Shown: positions 14,174-22,291 of the stretch, piece by piece
Position numbering within the stretch: position 1 is the stretch's first letter
How the letters are laid out: each line of letters opens with the position of its first letter
Source of the DNA: an uncultured Alistipes sp.
GTDB lineage: Bacteria; Bacteroidota; Bacteroidia; Bacteroidales; Rikenellaceae
NCBI GenBank assembly: GCA_947174295.1
Contig: CAMWIG010000006.1
Span: forward strand, 1 to 26,369
Direction: 5' to 3'
Length of the DNA stretch: 26,369 bases
Translations under genes and position numbers: made by a program
Notes under the pieces: model-generated
The model's input: the letters and a program-made list of their open reading frames with translations, nothing else
Database searches by the model: none
What the model was told of the DNA's origin: nothing

Positions 14174-15607
14174 TTATTGGTGCTGGGGGCGCAGCAGGTC
14201 CTGCACTACCTTCACGGGCGAGAACGTCGTGATGGGCACGTCGACGAAAATCGTGTTCCAGTCGGCCATCGCGCCGTTCCAGAGTCCCGGGAGCTCCTGG
14301 GCGCGCAGTTCGCGGCCGCCGCTCGACTTCGACGATATGAATCCGGTCGCGGGGTCGGTGTATGCGCGCAGGTCGAACGGCTTTCCGTCGGCGTTACTGA
14401 TTCCGCACACGAGGTCTACGGGGTTGAAGTGCGTGGCGCTCTTCATCAGGGGCATGTCCTCGGCGGAAATCTGGCTCGATTCGGCGATTTGCAGCGACTG
14501 CGTGCCGTCGGGGTTGGCTACCCAGAACGGGCCGCCGCCGGGCTCGCCCTCGTTGCGCACCATGCCGCAGACGCGAATCGGGCGGTCGAGAATCTTTTCG
14601 AGCAGCGCGGCGTCGTACCCGGCCGGGAGCTTCGTGCAGAGCTTCTGCTCGATGAAGCGGGCCGTGCCGGCGATGTCGGCCTCTCCGGCGCGCAGGGCTT
14701 TCAGGCGCTCGAACGACTCGGCCTGCAATTCGAGAAGCAGACCCGCCAGCGCCTTCTTGTAGGTCACCGTGTCGCCTTTGCGGGCGTCGGTGGTGACGTT
14801 GTCGATGTTCTTGATGAATACCACGTCGGCGTCGATGTCGTTCAGATTCTCGATGAGCGCTCCGTGGCCCGCCGGACGGAACAGCAGCCGGCCGTCGTCG
14901 GTGCGGAACGGCGTGTTGTCGGGGTTGACGGCTATCGTGTCGGTCGAGGGCTTCTGCACCGAAAACGAGATGTCGTATTCGACGCCGAACTTCTTCTCGT
15001 AAGCCGGGACTTTCGCTGCGAGCAGCTCCTCGAATCCGGCCATGTGCTCGGCCGAGACGGTGAAGTGGATGCTGACCTTTCCGTCGGCCGCGGCGTACAT
15101 CGCGCCCTCGACCAGATGCTCCTCCACGGCCTTGCGGGCTCCCTCCCCGTAGGCGTGGAACGTAACCAGGCCCTTGGGCTTCGAGCCGTAGCCGAGCCCC
15201 TGCTTGACGATGGCGCTCACCACCGCCTTGTCGTCGGCGCCGTCGGGCAGCACCTCTTTCAGCTCGGGCCAGAATGCGAACTTTTCGATGTTGTCCAGCA
15301 GACGGTCGATGCCCGGGCCGCGCTTGTCGTCGTTGACGAACTCGAAGAGCTCCTTGAACATTCGCGTAGCGGCACCCGATGCGGGCACGAACTTGACCAC
15401 GCGCTTGCCGGCCAGGGCCTTTTCGTATGTCGCGACGGCCCGATCCACGCCCTCGGCGTCGAGTACGGTCACTCCGTCGGCGGGCGATGCCGCGCGTACC
15501 ACTTTGAGCGAAGGGAAGCCCTTCTTGAAATTTTCGATTTGCCGCTCAACGGCCTCGACCGTCAGGCCGTGCCCGGCGATCTGTTCCAAATCGGTTTGTG
15601 TAAACAT
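14174..15607 (-). CDS. DUF4301 family protein
   Basis: A 477-aa cytoplasmic protein of the Bacteroidota-restricted DUF4301 family. Characteristic segments are FVPASGAATRMFKELF (near residue 80), FHAYGEGARKAVEEH, LFRPAGHGALIENLNDIDADVVFIKNID (middle) and the C-terminal FNPVDLVCGI and SGGRELRAQELPGLWNG. The GASGAATRM-like loop and the RPAGHGALIENLN segment recall UDP-sugar pyrophosphorylase and nucleotidyltransferase folds, so a nucleotide-sugar or related reaction is plausible but unproven. Start chosen at 15607, where the conserved protein begins; an upstream in-frame extension would run through the promoter region and past the murB start. Divergent from murB. Confidence 0.88.
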   Translation of the reverse strand: MFTQTDLEQIAGHGLTVEAVERQIENFKKGFPSLKVVRAASPADGVTVLDAEGVDRAVATYEKALAGKRVVKFVPASGAATRMFKELFEFVNDDKRGPGIDRLLDNIEKFAFWPELKEVLPDGADDKAVVSAIVKQGLGYGSKPKGLVTFHAYGEGARKAVEEHLVEGAMYAAADGKVSIHFTVSAEHMAGFEELLAAKVPAYEKKFGVEYDISFSVQKPSTDTIAVNPDNTPFRTDDGRLLFRPAGHGALIENLNDIDADVVFIKNIDNVTTDARKGDTVTYKKALAGLLLELQAESFERLKALRAGEADIAGTARFIEQKLCTKLPAGYDAALLEKILDRPIRVCGMVRNEGEPGGGPFWVANPDGTQSLQIAESSQISAEDMPLMKSATHFNPVDLVCGISNADGKPFDLRAYTDPATGFISSKSSGGRELRAQELPGLWNGAMADWNTIFVDVPITTFSPVKVVQDLLRPQHQ

Positions 15608-15687
15608 AATTACAGGTTCGTTGTTTTTAGGTATTGTTGCGTCGTGTTTTTTTGCCGCGTACTGCCACGTTGGCGGCAATAAATAAC

Positions 15688-15719
15688 CAAAATTAATAAA
15701 AATATTCGTAACTTTGCAA
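15688..15719 (-). promoter_or_regulatory. Putative promoter of the DUF4301 gene
   Basis: On the minus strand TTG (15719-15717), 21 bases, then TAATTTTG (15695-15688), consistent with the -33/-7 pattern. It overlaps the murB promoter on the other strand. Implied leader about 75 nt. Confidence 0.5.
15709..15716 (+). promoter_or_regulatory. Putative -7 box of the murB operon (TAACTTTG)
   Basis: An exact -7 match ending only 7 bases before the murB ATG (15724). Initiation would fall at or a few bases before the start codon, implying a leaderless or nearly leaderless mRNA. No good -33 box is visible. Confidence 0.6.
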
Positions 15720-15723
15720 CAAT

Positions 15724-16731
15724 ATGATAAAAGATTTTCACGACATAGAACTCGCCGACCGCAACAGCTTCCATGTCCGACAGCGCGCCGCACGGCTCGT
15801 GGAGTTCGACACGGAGGATGAGCTGCGCGACTTTTTCGCGGCCGAACTGCCTTCGCAGTGGATGGTCATGGGCGGCGGCAACAACATACTTTTCACCGCC
15901 GACTACCGCGGCGTGCTGGTCGTTCCGCGCGGCTGCGGAATCGCCGTCGAGGGCGAAGACCACGAGTCGGTCATCGTGCGTGCCGAGGCCGGCGTCGAGT
16001 GGGACGACCTGGTGGCATGGGCCGTCGAACGCGGCCTGTGGGGCTTGGAGAACCTCTCGCTCATCCCGGGCAAGGTCGGAGCCGCCCCCGTGCAGAACAT
16101 AGGCGCCTACGGCGCCGAAGCCGGGGATACGATTCTCGACGTGAGGATGTTCTGTCCCGAGACCTGCAACTTCCTCACGCTGTCGGCCGAACACTGCGCC
16201 TTCGGCTATCGCGACAGCGTCTTCAAAGGCTCGCTGCGCGGCCGCGTTGTGATTACGTCGGTGCGCTTCCGTCTGTCGAAAATCCCGCGTCCCGACGTGG
16301 GCTACGGCGACCTGATGCGCGAGACCGAGGCCCGGGGCGGCGCCACGCTGCGCAATATCCGCGATGCGGTGTGCTCGATTCGCCGCTCGAAACTGCCCGA
16401 CACGGCCGTGACGGGCAATGCCGGCAGTTTCTTCAAGAATCCCGTCGTCGACCGCGCCGCGGCCGACGATATGCTGCTCCGCTGGCCCGACATGCCGGTA
16501 TATCCGGCCGCGGACGGCCGGGCGAAGCTCGCGGCCGGATGGCTTATCGACCGTGCGGGGATGAAGGGCTACCGCGAGGGCAGGGTAGGCGTCCACGACC
16601 GTCAGGCGCTGGTGCTCGTCAACACGGGCGGCGCCTCGGGCGGCGAGGTGCTGGCTCTGGCACGCAAGGTGCAGCGGACGGTGCTCGAAAAGTTCGGCAT
16701 AGAAATAGAAACCGAGGTAAATATCCTATGA
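15724..16731 (+). CDS. murB: UDP-N-acetylenolpyruvoylglucosamine reductase
   Basis: A 335-aa type I MurB, the FAD- and NADPH-dependent enzyme that reduces UDP-GlcNAc-enolpyruvate to UDP-MurNAc in peptidoglycan precursor synthesis. Motifs: NSFHVRQRAARLVEF and MGGGNNILF in the FAD-binding domain, LSLIPGKVGAAPVQNIGAYG, the YRDSVFK substrate loop, GNAGSFFKNP with the catalytic Ser, LAAGWLIDRAGMKGY, and a Glu in the C-terminal IEIETE. First gene of a tight operon: its stop overlaps the tilS start (ATGA at 16728-16731), implying translational coupling. Confidence 0.97.
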   Translation: MIKDFHDIELADRNSFHVRQRAARLVEFDTEDELRDFFAAELPSQWMVMGGGNNILFTADYRGVLVVPRGCGIAVEGEDHESVIVRAEAGVEWDDLVAWAVERGLWGLENLSLIPGKVGAAPVQNIGAYGAEAGDTILDVRMFCPETCNFLTLSAEHCAFGYRDSVFKGSLRGRVVITSVRFRLSKIPRPDVGYGDLMRETEARGGATLRNIRDAVCSIRRSKLPDTAVTGNAGSFFKNPVVDRAAADDMLLRWPDMPVYPAADGRAKLAAGWLIDRAGMKGYREGRVGVHDRQALVLVNTGGASGGEVLALARKVQRTVLEKFGIEIETEVNIL

Positions 16732-18077
16732 TAGCTGAGTTAAAGGAGAGATTCGAGCGTTATGTCGCCGACAATTCGCTCTTCACGCACGACGACCGCA
16801 TATTGCTCACGGTGTCGGGCGGCGTCGATTCGATGGTCATGCTGCGTCTGTTCGTCGAGTGCGGCTACCGTGTCGGCGTGGCGCACTGCAACTTCCAGCT
16901 GCGCGGGCAGGAGAGCGACGAGGACGAGGTTCTCGTCGAGCGGCACGCCCGCAGTCTGGGGGCGGAGTTCTACAACCGCCGTTTCGAGACGACGGCCGAG
17001 ATGGAGCGCACGGGCGAGTCGATGGAGATGGCGGCGCGCCGCCTGCGCTATGCGTGGTTCGACGCCCTGAGCCGCGAGCACGGCTACTCGGTCATCGCCA
17101 TAGCCCACCATGCCGACGACTCCGTCGAGACCTTTTTCATCAACCTGCTGCGCGGCACGGGTCTGCGCGGCCTGACGGGCATCGGCATGCAGGTGGGGCG
17201 CATCGTGCGGCCGCTGATGTTCGCCTCGCGCAAGGAGATTCTCGAATACGCCGTGCAGCACCGCATAGCCTATCGCGAGGACTCGTCGAACCGTTCGACC
17301 AAATACCTGCGCAACAAGATACGGCTGGGTCTCATCCCCCGCATCCGCGAGATAAACTCCAAGTTCACCGACCTCATGCGCCGCAACATCGCGCGACTGA
17401 CCGAGGCGCAGACGTTCATCGACGCCGCCATGGAGAAGGTGCGCGCCGTGGCTGTGGAGCGGGTCGGCGGTATGGACGTGATACATGTCGACCGCATCGA
17501 CGCGGCATTCCCGCGCGGCTTCGTGCTCTACGAGCTGTTGAATTCGGCATACGGATTCAAGGGCGACGTCTGCGATTCGCTGTGCCGGGCGTTGGAGAGC
17601 GACGCCACGGGCCGCCGCTTCCACTCGAAGGAGTACACCGCCTGCATCGACCGCGGAACGGTCGTCGTGGCCCGCACGTCGCCCGACGACCCCTGCGAGG
17701 TCGAGGTGCGCAAGGGTGCGCTGCGCAGCTATTGCGGCAACGCGGTGCTCTACTTCGAGCAGTGCGACATAGCCTTGATAAAGGACTACGGCGTGCCCGA
17801 GAACATCGCGCAGCTCGATGCCGACCTGCTGCAATGGCCGCTCACGCTGCGCCGCTGGCGCGAGGGCGACTGGTTCGTGCCGTTCGGCATGTCGGGCCGC
17901 AAGAAGGTGAGCGACTTCCTCATCGACGCCAAGGTCTCCATGGCCGAGAAGGAGCGGCAGTTCGTGCTGCTCTCGGGCGACGACATAGTGTGGCTCGTCG
18001 GCCGCCGCATCGACGACCGTTACCGTCTGACCGACCGCACGGACAACGTCCTGCGCATAATAAAGGAGATTGTCTGA
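16728..18077 (+). CDS. tilS: tRNA(Ile)-lysidine synthase
   Basis: A 449-aa enzyme that attaches lysine to C34 of the CAU-anticodon tRNA-Ile using ATP, so that it reads AUA. The N-terminal PP-loop motif SGGVDS is at residues 30-35, followed by HCNFQLRGQESDEDE, ARRLRYAWF, IAHHADDSVETFFINLLRG and the NKIRLGLIPRI segment. The C-terminal TilS domain is present (LRRWREGDWFVPFGM and KKVSDFLIDAKVS). Start chosen at the ATG overlapping the murB stop by four bases; longer in-frame extensions lie inside murB. The gene ends two bases before holA. Confidence 0.96.
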   Translation: MIAELKERFERYVADNSLFTHDDRILLTVSGGVDSMVMLRLFVECGYRVGVAHCNFQLRGQESDEDEVLVERHARSLGAEFYNRRFETTAEMERTGESMEMAARRLRYAWFDALSREHGYSVIAIAHHADDSVETFFINLLRGTGLRGLTGIGMQVGRIVRPLMFASRKEILEYAVQHRIAYREDSSNRSTKYLRNKIRLGLIPRIREINSKFTDLMRRNIARLTEAQTFIDAAMEKVRAVAVERVGGMDVIHVDRIDAAFPRGFVLYELLNSAYGFKGDVCDSLCRALESDATGRRFHSKEYTACIDRGTVVVARTSPDDPCEVEVRKGALRSYCGNAVLYFEQCDIALIKDYGVPENIAQLDADLLQWPLTLRRWREGDWFVPFGMSGRKKVSDFLIDAKVSMAEKERQFVLLSGDDIVWLVGRRIDDRYRLTDRTDNVLRIIKEIV

Positions 18078-18079
18078 CC

Positions 18080-19150
18080 ATGGCGAAAAGCACCGTCAAA
18101 TTCAAGGATTCGGTCGCCGAATACGAGCGTATCGCCGCCGACATCCGCGCCCGCAAGTTCGCTCCCGTCTACCTTCTCATGGGCGAGGAGTCCTATTTCA
18201 TCGACTCGCTGGCCGACATGCTCGCCGGGTCGATTCTCGACGAGGCGTCGCGCGCCTTCAACCAGATTACGGTCTACGGCCGCGACAGCGACGCCGGGCA
18301 GGTGGTCAACCTCTGCCGGCAGATGCCGATGATGGGTTCCTACGAGGTTGTCATCGTGCGCGAGGCCCAGCAGTTGAAGAATCTCGACAAACTCTCGCTC
18401 TACACCACCAAGCCGCAGCCGACGACGATTCTGGTCGTGTGCCACAAGGAGAAGGCGGTCGACCGGCGGTCGCAGTTCTACAAGAGCACGGCGGCCGCGG
18501 GTGTGGTCTTCGAGTCGGTGCGTCCGCGCGACTACGAGATTGCGTCGTGGCTCTCCCGCTTCGCCTCGTCGCACGGCTGCAAGCTCGACGCCAAGGCGCA
18601 GTCGATGCTGGCCGACCATCTGGGTACGGATCTCGCGAAGATATCCAACGAGCTCTCGAAGCTGCTCGTCTCGCTCCCCGAGGGCGTTCGGACCATTACG
18701 GCCGAGGATGTCGAGCGCAATGTGGGCATATCGAAGGATTTCAACAACTTCGAGCTCTGCAAGGCCGTCGCCGTGCGCGACACGGGCCGTGCGCTGGCCA
18801 TCGCGGCGCAGTTCGCCGCCAATCCCAAGGACAATCCGCTGCTTCTGACCGTCATGGCCCTTTTCGGGCAGTTCCGCCAGATGTTCGTCCTGAACTATCT
18901 GCGCTGGCAGACGCAGCGCCGCGGCGTGCCGTTCCCCTCGGACGCCGAGCTGATGAAGATTCTCAAAGTGGGCAACATCTACGCCATCGGCGAACTGAAA
19001 CAGACCTCCGCGCAGTGGCCCAACCGCAAGGTATTCGACATACTGGGCCTGCTGCGCGAGTACGACGCCCGCAGCAAGGGCATGGGCGGCGGCTCGGCCG
19101 GCGACGGGGAGCTTCTGCGCGAACTGCTTCTGAAAATATTCATGATGTGA
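18080..19150 (+). CDS. holA: DNA polymerase III subunit delta
   Basis: A 356-aa clamp-loader delta subunit. Visible features are the N-terminal KFAPVYLLMGEESYFIDSLAD segment, in which delta keeps the AAA+ fold without a working Walker A, then QLKNLDKLSLYTTKPQPTTILV, a central helical domain (AQSMLADHLGTDLAKISNELSKL) and the C-terminal collar domain (NPLLLTVMALFGQFRQMF). It opens the beta sliding clamp during loading. It starts two bases after the tilS stop, and its TGA overlaps the next ATG by one base (TGATG), so it lies firmly inside the murB operon. Confidence 0.94.
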   Translation: MAKSTVKFKDSVAEYERIAADIRARKFAPVYLLMGEESYFIDSLADMLAGSILDEASRAFNQITVYGRDSDAGQVVNLCRQMPMMGSYEVVIVREAQQLKNLDKLSLYTTKPQPTTILVVCHKEKAVDRRSQFYKSTAAAGVVFESVRPRDYEIASWLSRFASSHGCKLDAKAQSMLADHLGTDLAKISNELSKLLVSLPEGVRTITAEDVERNVGISKDFNNFELCKAVAVRDTGRALAIAAQFAANPKDNPLLLTVMALFGQFRQMFVLNYLRWQTQRRGVPFPSDAELMKILKVGNIYAIGELKQTSAQWPNRKVFDILGLLREYDARSKGMGGGSAGDGELLRELLLKIFMM

Positions 19151-19902
19151 TGTCCGATTTCATCGTCATAAACGGCACGCTGACCGACCGGCCGCCGGCC
19201 GCACCCGACGAACCGTATGTCTACCAGCGGCTCCATGTCTCGGACGGACGTCCTCTCGACGTGGCTGCGCATGTCGATGCGGCGGCGCGTGCGGCCCGCG
19301 GGATTTTCGGCGTCGATTTCGGTGCGGATGCCTGCCGCACCGATGCGCTGTGCCGCGAGATGCTGCGCCGGAACCGTTATCCTGCCGGTGTGTCGTCGTG
19401 CATCGACCTTAGGGTATATGCCTCGGGCGAGGCGCGCTGGTCGGCGGGCGAGATATTCGTCGGCCGCGGTCTCGTGCTGCGCGCGCTGAGGCCCGAAGCG
19501 CTCGTTGTGAGCTACGGCCTGCCGTTCGGCGAAGCCCCGACCTCGGCACGCGAAGCCGCCTGCCGTCTGGCTGCCGCCGCCGCCCGCCGTCTCGGCTGCG
19601 GCTCGGTCGTAAGATGCGACGAGCACGGCACTGCGCTCACGGCCGACGACGCCCCTCTGTTCGTCGTTCGCGGCGAGAGGGTCTACACCTCGCCGACGGT
19701 CGGCAGCGTTGAGCGCGACCGCGCGATGCGCGCCGTCCGGGCTTCGGGACTGCCGCTGCGCGAAGTGCCCGTTCTGCGCGAGCATCTGAAAGTCGTCGAC
19801 GAGGCGTTCTACTGCGACTGCCGCGGCATAACCTCTCTGGCGGGCTGCGACGGCGTGCCCTACATGGACATCATGACCCGCCGTGTCGCCCGCTATCTCT
19901 GA
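19150..19902 (+). CDS. Class IV aminotransferase-fold protein, apparently lacking the PLP lysine
   Basis: A 250-aa protein related to the class IV PLP family (branched-chain aminotransferase and aminodeoxychorismate lyase, PabC-like). Support comes from the N-terminal INGTL and VYQRLHVSDGRPLDVAAHVD pattern and the C-terminal LKVVDEAFYCDCRGITSLAGCDG, which corresponds to the 'aDE.f.t....i.Pv..idg' region. In the segment where active enzymes carry the PLP-binding Lys (before the long helix leading to LDxxG, here RCDEHG) this protein reads PTSAREAACR. Its only Lys in the whole sequence is the one in HLKVVDE, which is not that position. The usual Glu-x-x-x-x-Asn after it is also lost. It is therefore probably a pseudoenzyme or a strongly diverged member. 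Last gene of the murB operon; its end overlaps the convergent DUF6549-like gene by 10 bases. Confidence 0.75.
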   Translation: MSDFIVINGTLTDRPPAAPDEPYVYQRLHVSDGRPLDVAAHVDAAARAARGIFGVDFGADACRTDALCREMLRRNRYPAGVSSCIDLRVYASGEARWSAGEIFVGRGLVLRALRPEALVVSYGLPFGEAPTSAREAACRLAAAAARRLGCGSVVRCDEHGTALTADDAPLFVVRGERVYTSPTVGSVERDRAMRAVRASGLPLREVPVLREHLKVVDEAFYCDCRGITSLAGCDGVPYMDIMTRRVARYL

Positions 19903-20495
19903 CGGCGGCGCTTCACCTCGACATACTCCGCATATACCACCTGCGTGTGCGGGTTCGACGAGACTATCTCCTGCCTTACGGCCTTGGTGCCGAACCGTAT
20001 GAAGAGAAACCTCCGCGGAATGCGGTGGACGATTTGGCGCAGCGTGTCGCGGCTTCGCACGGAGCACTCCGCCGAGTCGCGCACGATGCGCCCCTCGACC
20101 TCGACCCACGGGTCGCGCCAGCGGAAGAACCGCACGGTGTCGCGCACCGTATCGCGCACGATGAGCGTGTCGCGCAGCGGCGTGCGAATCTCCACCTCGG
20201 TCGCCGTCGCTGCCGCCGCCGTGCTTTCGAGCCGCCGGATGCGTATGCCGAGCGAGCGTATGCGTTCGGCGTCGGCGGCCCGCAGCCGCCGGAACTCGTC
20301 GCAGCGGAGCGTGAGAGCCTCGACCGAGGCGGCGTGTTCGCCGCAGAGCGTGACGTAGCGCCGCAGCGAATCGGAGAGCGCCGTCTGGTTGCGGCGCAGG
20401 CGGGCATTGTCCTCGCGATAATGCCGCGCAGTGCGGTATGCCGCGGCGACGGCTATGGCTGCGCCGAGCATGAGAAGGATTGCGATTTTCTTCAT
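19893..20495 (-). CDS. DUF6549-like membrane-anchored coiled-coil protein
   Basis: A 200-aa protein with an N-terminal membrane anchor (residues about 4-20), an Arg-rich coiled coil (about 25-95), then a beta-rich domain with TPLRDTLIVRDTVRDTV, FRWRDPWVEVEG and a C-terminal SNPHTQVVYAEYVEVK. As I recall, DUF6549 proteins of Bacteroidota prophages share this order and the 'NPHT' ending, and often lie near lysis genes, so a spanin-like or envelope role is conceivable. Here it stands alone between housekeeping genes, with no phage neighbours. The short Lys- and Arg-rich C-terminus overlaps the end of the upstream operon on the opposite strand. Confidence 0.7.
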   Translation of the reverse strand: MKKIAILLMLGAAIAVAAAYRTARHYREDNARLRRNQTALSDSLRRYVTLCGEHAASVEALTLRCDEFRRLRAADAERIRSLGIRIRRLESTAAAATATEVEIRTPLRDTLIVRDTVRDTVRFFRWRDPWVEVEGRIVRDSAECSVRSRDTLRQIVHRIPRRFLFIRFGTKAVRQEIVSSNPHTQVVYAEYVEVKRRRQR

Positions 20496-20610
20496 GGGAA
20501 TTACTCTTTATGGTCTCTTTTCGAGTCTAAATTACCGCTGACGATGCCCCGTGTCAATATATTTTTCATACACGGTTCCGTGAAACGCGCGGTTATCTAA
20601 ATGAAATTAG

Positions 20611-20618
20611 TATATTTG
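20611..20618 (+). promoter_or_regulatory. Putative -7 box of coaD (TATATTTG)
   Basis: An exact -7 match ending four bases before the coaD ATG (20623). Initiation would be expected at about the A of the ATG, that is, a leaderless mRNA. No convincing -33 box. Confidence 0.55.
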
Positions 20619-20622
20619 TGCC

Positions 20623-21093
20623 ATGACAACAGCAGTTTTCCCGGGTTCGTTCGACCCGTTCACCAAAGGTCATGCGGCCGTCGTGCGTCAGGCGCTCGAA
20701 ATCTTCGATCGTGTCGTGATTGGCATCGGCGAGAATCTCGCCAAGAACTATCTGCTCCCGTTGGAGGCCCGCCGCAGTCTGATTGCCGGGCTTTATGCCG
20801 GGGAGCCGCGCGTCGATGTCGAGATTTACGGCGGTATGACCGGCGACTTCGCGCTGTCGAAAGGCGCCCGGGCGATTATCCGCGGTGTGCGCAATACCAC
20901 CGATTTCGAATACGAGCGCACCATGGAGTCGGCCAACCGCCGTCTCTATCCGTCGATTGTCACGGTCATGCTGTTCACCCCGTCGGATGTCGCCGACATC
21001 GCGTCGAGCACCGTTCGCGAGATTCTCGCTTTCGGCCGCGACGTCGACGAGTTCATGCCCGAAGGGGTCGATATACGAAAATATTTACGGTAA
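20623..21093 (+). CDS. coaD: Phosphopantetheine adenylyltransferase
   Basis: A 156-aa enzyme that joins ATP and 4'-phosphopantetheine to give dephospho-CoA, the penultimate step of CoA synthesis. Motifs: [10 protein letters not shown] with His17 of the nucleotidyltransferase (T/H)xGH signature, [29 protein letters not shown] and the ISSTxVR-type IASSTVREI. Length and order are standard. A putative promoter ends four bases before the start codon. lpxD follows 19 bases downstream and is probably co-transcribed. Confidence 0.97.
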   Translation: MTTAVFPGSFDPFTKGHAAVVRQALEIFDRVVIGIGENLAKNYLLPLEARRSLIAGLYAGEPRVDVEIYGGMTGDFALSKGARAIIRGVRNTTDFEYERTMESANRRLYPSIVTVMLFTPSDVADIASSTVREILAFGRDVDEFMPEGVDIRKYLR

Positions 21094-21112
21094 CAAACAA
21101 TTAATAGGAATC

Positions 21113-22147
21113 ATGAAATTTACAGCGGAAATGATAGCCGGGCTTCTCGGCGGAGAGGTCGCAGGCGACAAAAACGCCGAAGTGAGCACCGTTTCCTCCA
21201 TCGAGGAGGGTCGCAGCGGAGCCCTGACATATCTCGCAAATCCCAAATACGAACAGTACATCTACACGACAGGTGCGTCGGTGGTTCTGGTCGCTCGGTC
21301 GTTCGAGCCGTCGCAGCCGGTAAGCGCCACCATGGTCAGGGTCGACGACGTCAACGCCGCCGTGCTTTCGCTGCTGAACATGTACAACTCCATGAAACCG
21401 CAGAAGAGCGGCATCTCGCGTCTGTGCTCCGTGTCGGAGAAGGCCGAGGTGGCCGACGATTGCTACGTGGGCGACTTCGCCGTCATCGAGGCGGGAGCAA
21501 AAATAGGCAGGGGCTGCAAGATATATCCTCAGGTCTACGTGGGCGACAACGTCACCGTGGGCGAGGGCACGACGCTCTATCCGGGAGTGAAGATTTACGA
21601 AGGCTGCCGCGTGGGCCGCAACTGCATCCTGCATGCCGGGGCGGTGATAGGCGCCGACGGCTTCGGCTTCGCACCCAATGCCGAGGGGGGCTTCGACAAG
21701 ATTCCGCAGCTGGGCAACGTCGTCATCGAGGACAATGTCGAGATAGGAGCCAACACCTGCATCGACCGCGCGAAGACCGATTCGACGATTATCCGCCGCG
21801 GCGTGAAGCTCGACAACCTCATACAGGTGGGCCACAACGTGCAGATAGGCGAGAATACGGTCTCGTCGGCGCAGATGGGCATCGCGGGCTCTTCGCGCGT
21901 GGGCCGCAACTGCTTCCTCGCGGGTCAGGTCGGCATCGCCGACCACGTGACCATCGGCGACTACGTGAAGGTCGGTTCGCAGAGCGGCATTGACAAGAGC
22001 GTGCCCGACGGCGAGATTCGCATGGGCACTCCCGCCCTGGCCGGCTTGAAGTTCCACCGCTCCAACGCCGTGTTCCGCAACCTGCCCGAGCTGGCCAAGC
22101 GCGTGAACGAGTTGGAAAAGGAGCTCGCGGCGCTCAAAGGGGAGTAG
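21113..22147 (+). CDS. lpxD: UDP-3-O-acylglucosamine N-acyltransferase
   Basis: A 344-aa LpxD, which adds the second acyl chain to UDP-3-O-acyl-glucosamine in lipid A synthesis, showing that the cell makes an LPS-type outer membrane. An N-terminal uridine-binding domain ([19 protein letters not shown]) is followed by many left-handed beta-helix hexapeptides (for example [25 protein letters not shown]), the segment [13 protein letters not shown], and His241 in [12 protein letters not shown] at the catalytic-His position. A C-terminal helix ([16 protein letters not shown]) ends the protein. It is monocistronic with coaD or at the head of a longer operon; the next gene starts 144 bases later after a GC-rich spacer. 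Confidence 0.97.
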   Translation: MKFTAEMIAGLLGGEVAGDKNAEVSTVSSIEEGRSGALTYLANPKYEQYIYTTGASVVLVARSFEPSQPVSATMVRVDDVNAAVLSLLNMYNSMKPQKSGISRLCSVSEKAEVADDCYVGDFAVIEAGAKIGRGCKIYPQVYVGDNVTVGEGTTLYPGVKIYEGCRVGRNCILHAGAVIGADGFGFAPNAEGGFDKIPQLGNVVIEDNVEIGANTCIDRAKTDSTIIRRGVKLDNLIQVGHNVQIGENTVSSAQMGIAGSSRVGRNCFLAGQVGIADHVTIGDYVKVGSQSGIDKSVPDGEIRMGTPALAGLKFHRSNAVFRNLPELAKRVNELEKELAALKGE

Positions 22148-22291
22148 CTCCGCCGCCCGGCGGGACCGGCGACGGCCGACGTGCTGCGGCGGTGCCGTTC
22201 GGCGGGTGTCGCTGCGTGCGGCAGAGGCTTCGCGGCCGGCCGCGCGGCGTGGTACGGCGAGAAAGTTTCAACTAAATAAAAATTTTGAATT

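Noticed and set aside
14159..15682. 507-codon open frame on the plus strand opposite DUF4301
   Set aside because: Antisense shadow of a well-supported gene, with no motifs of its own.
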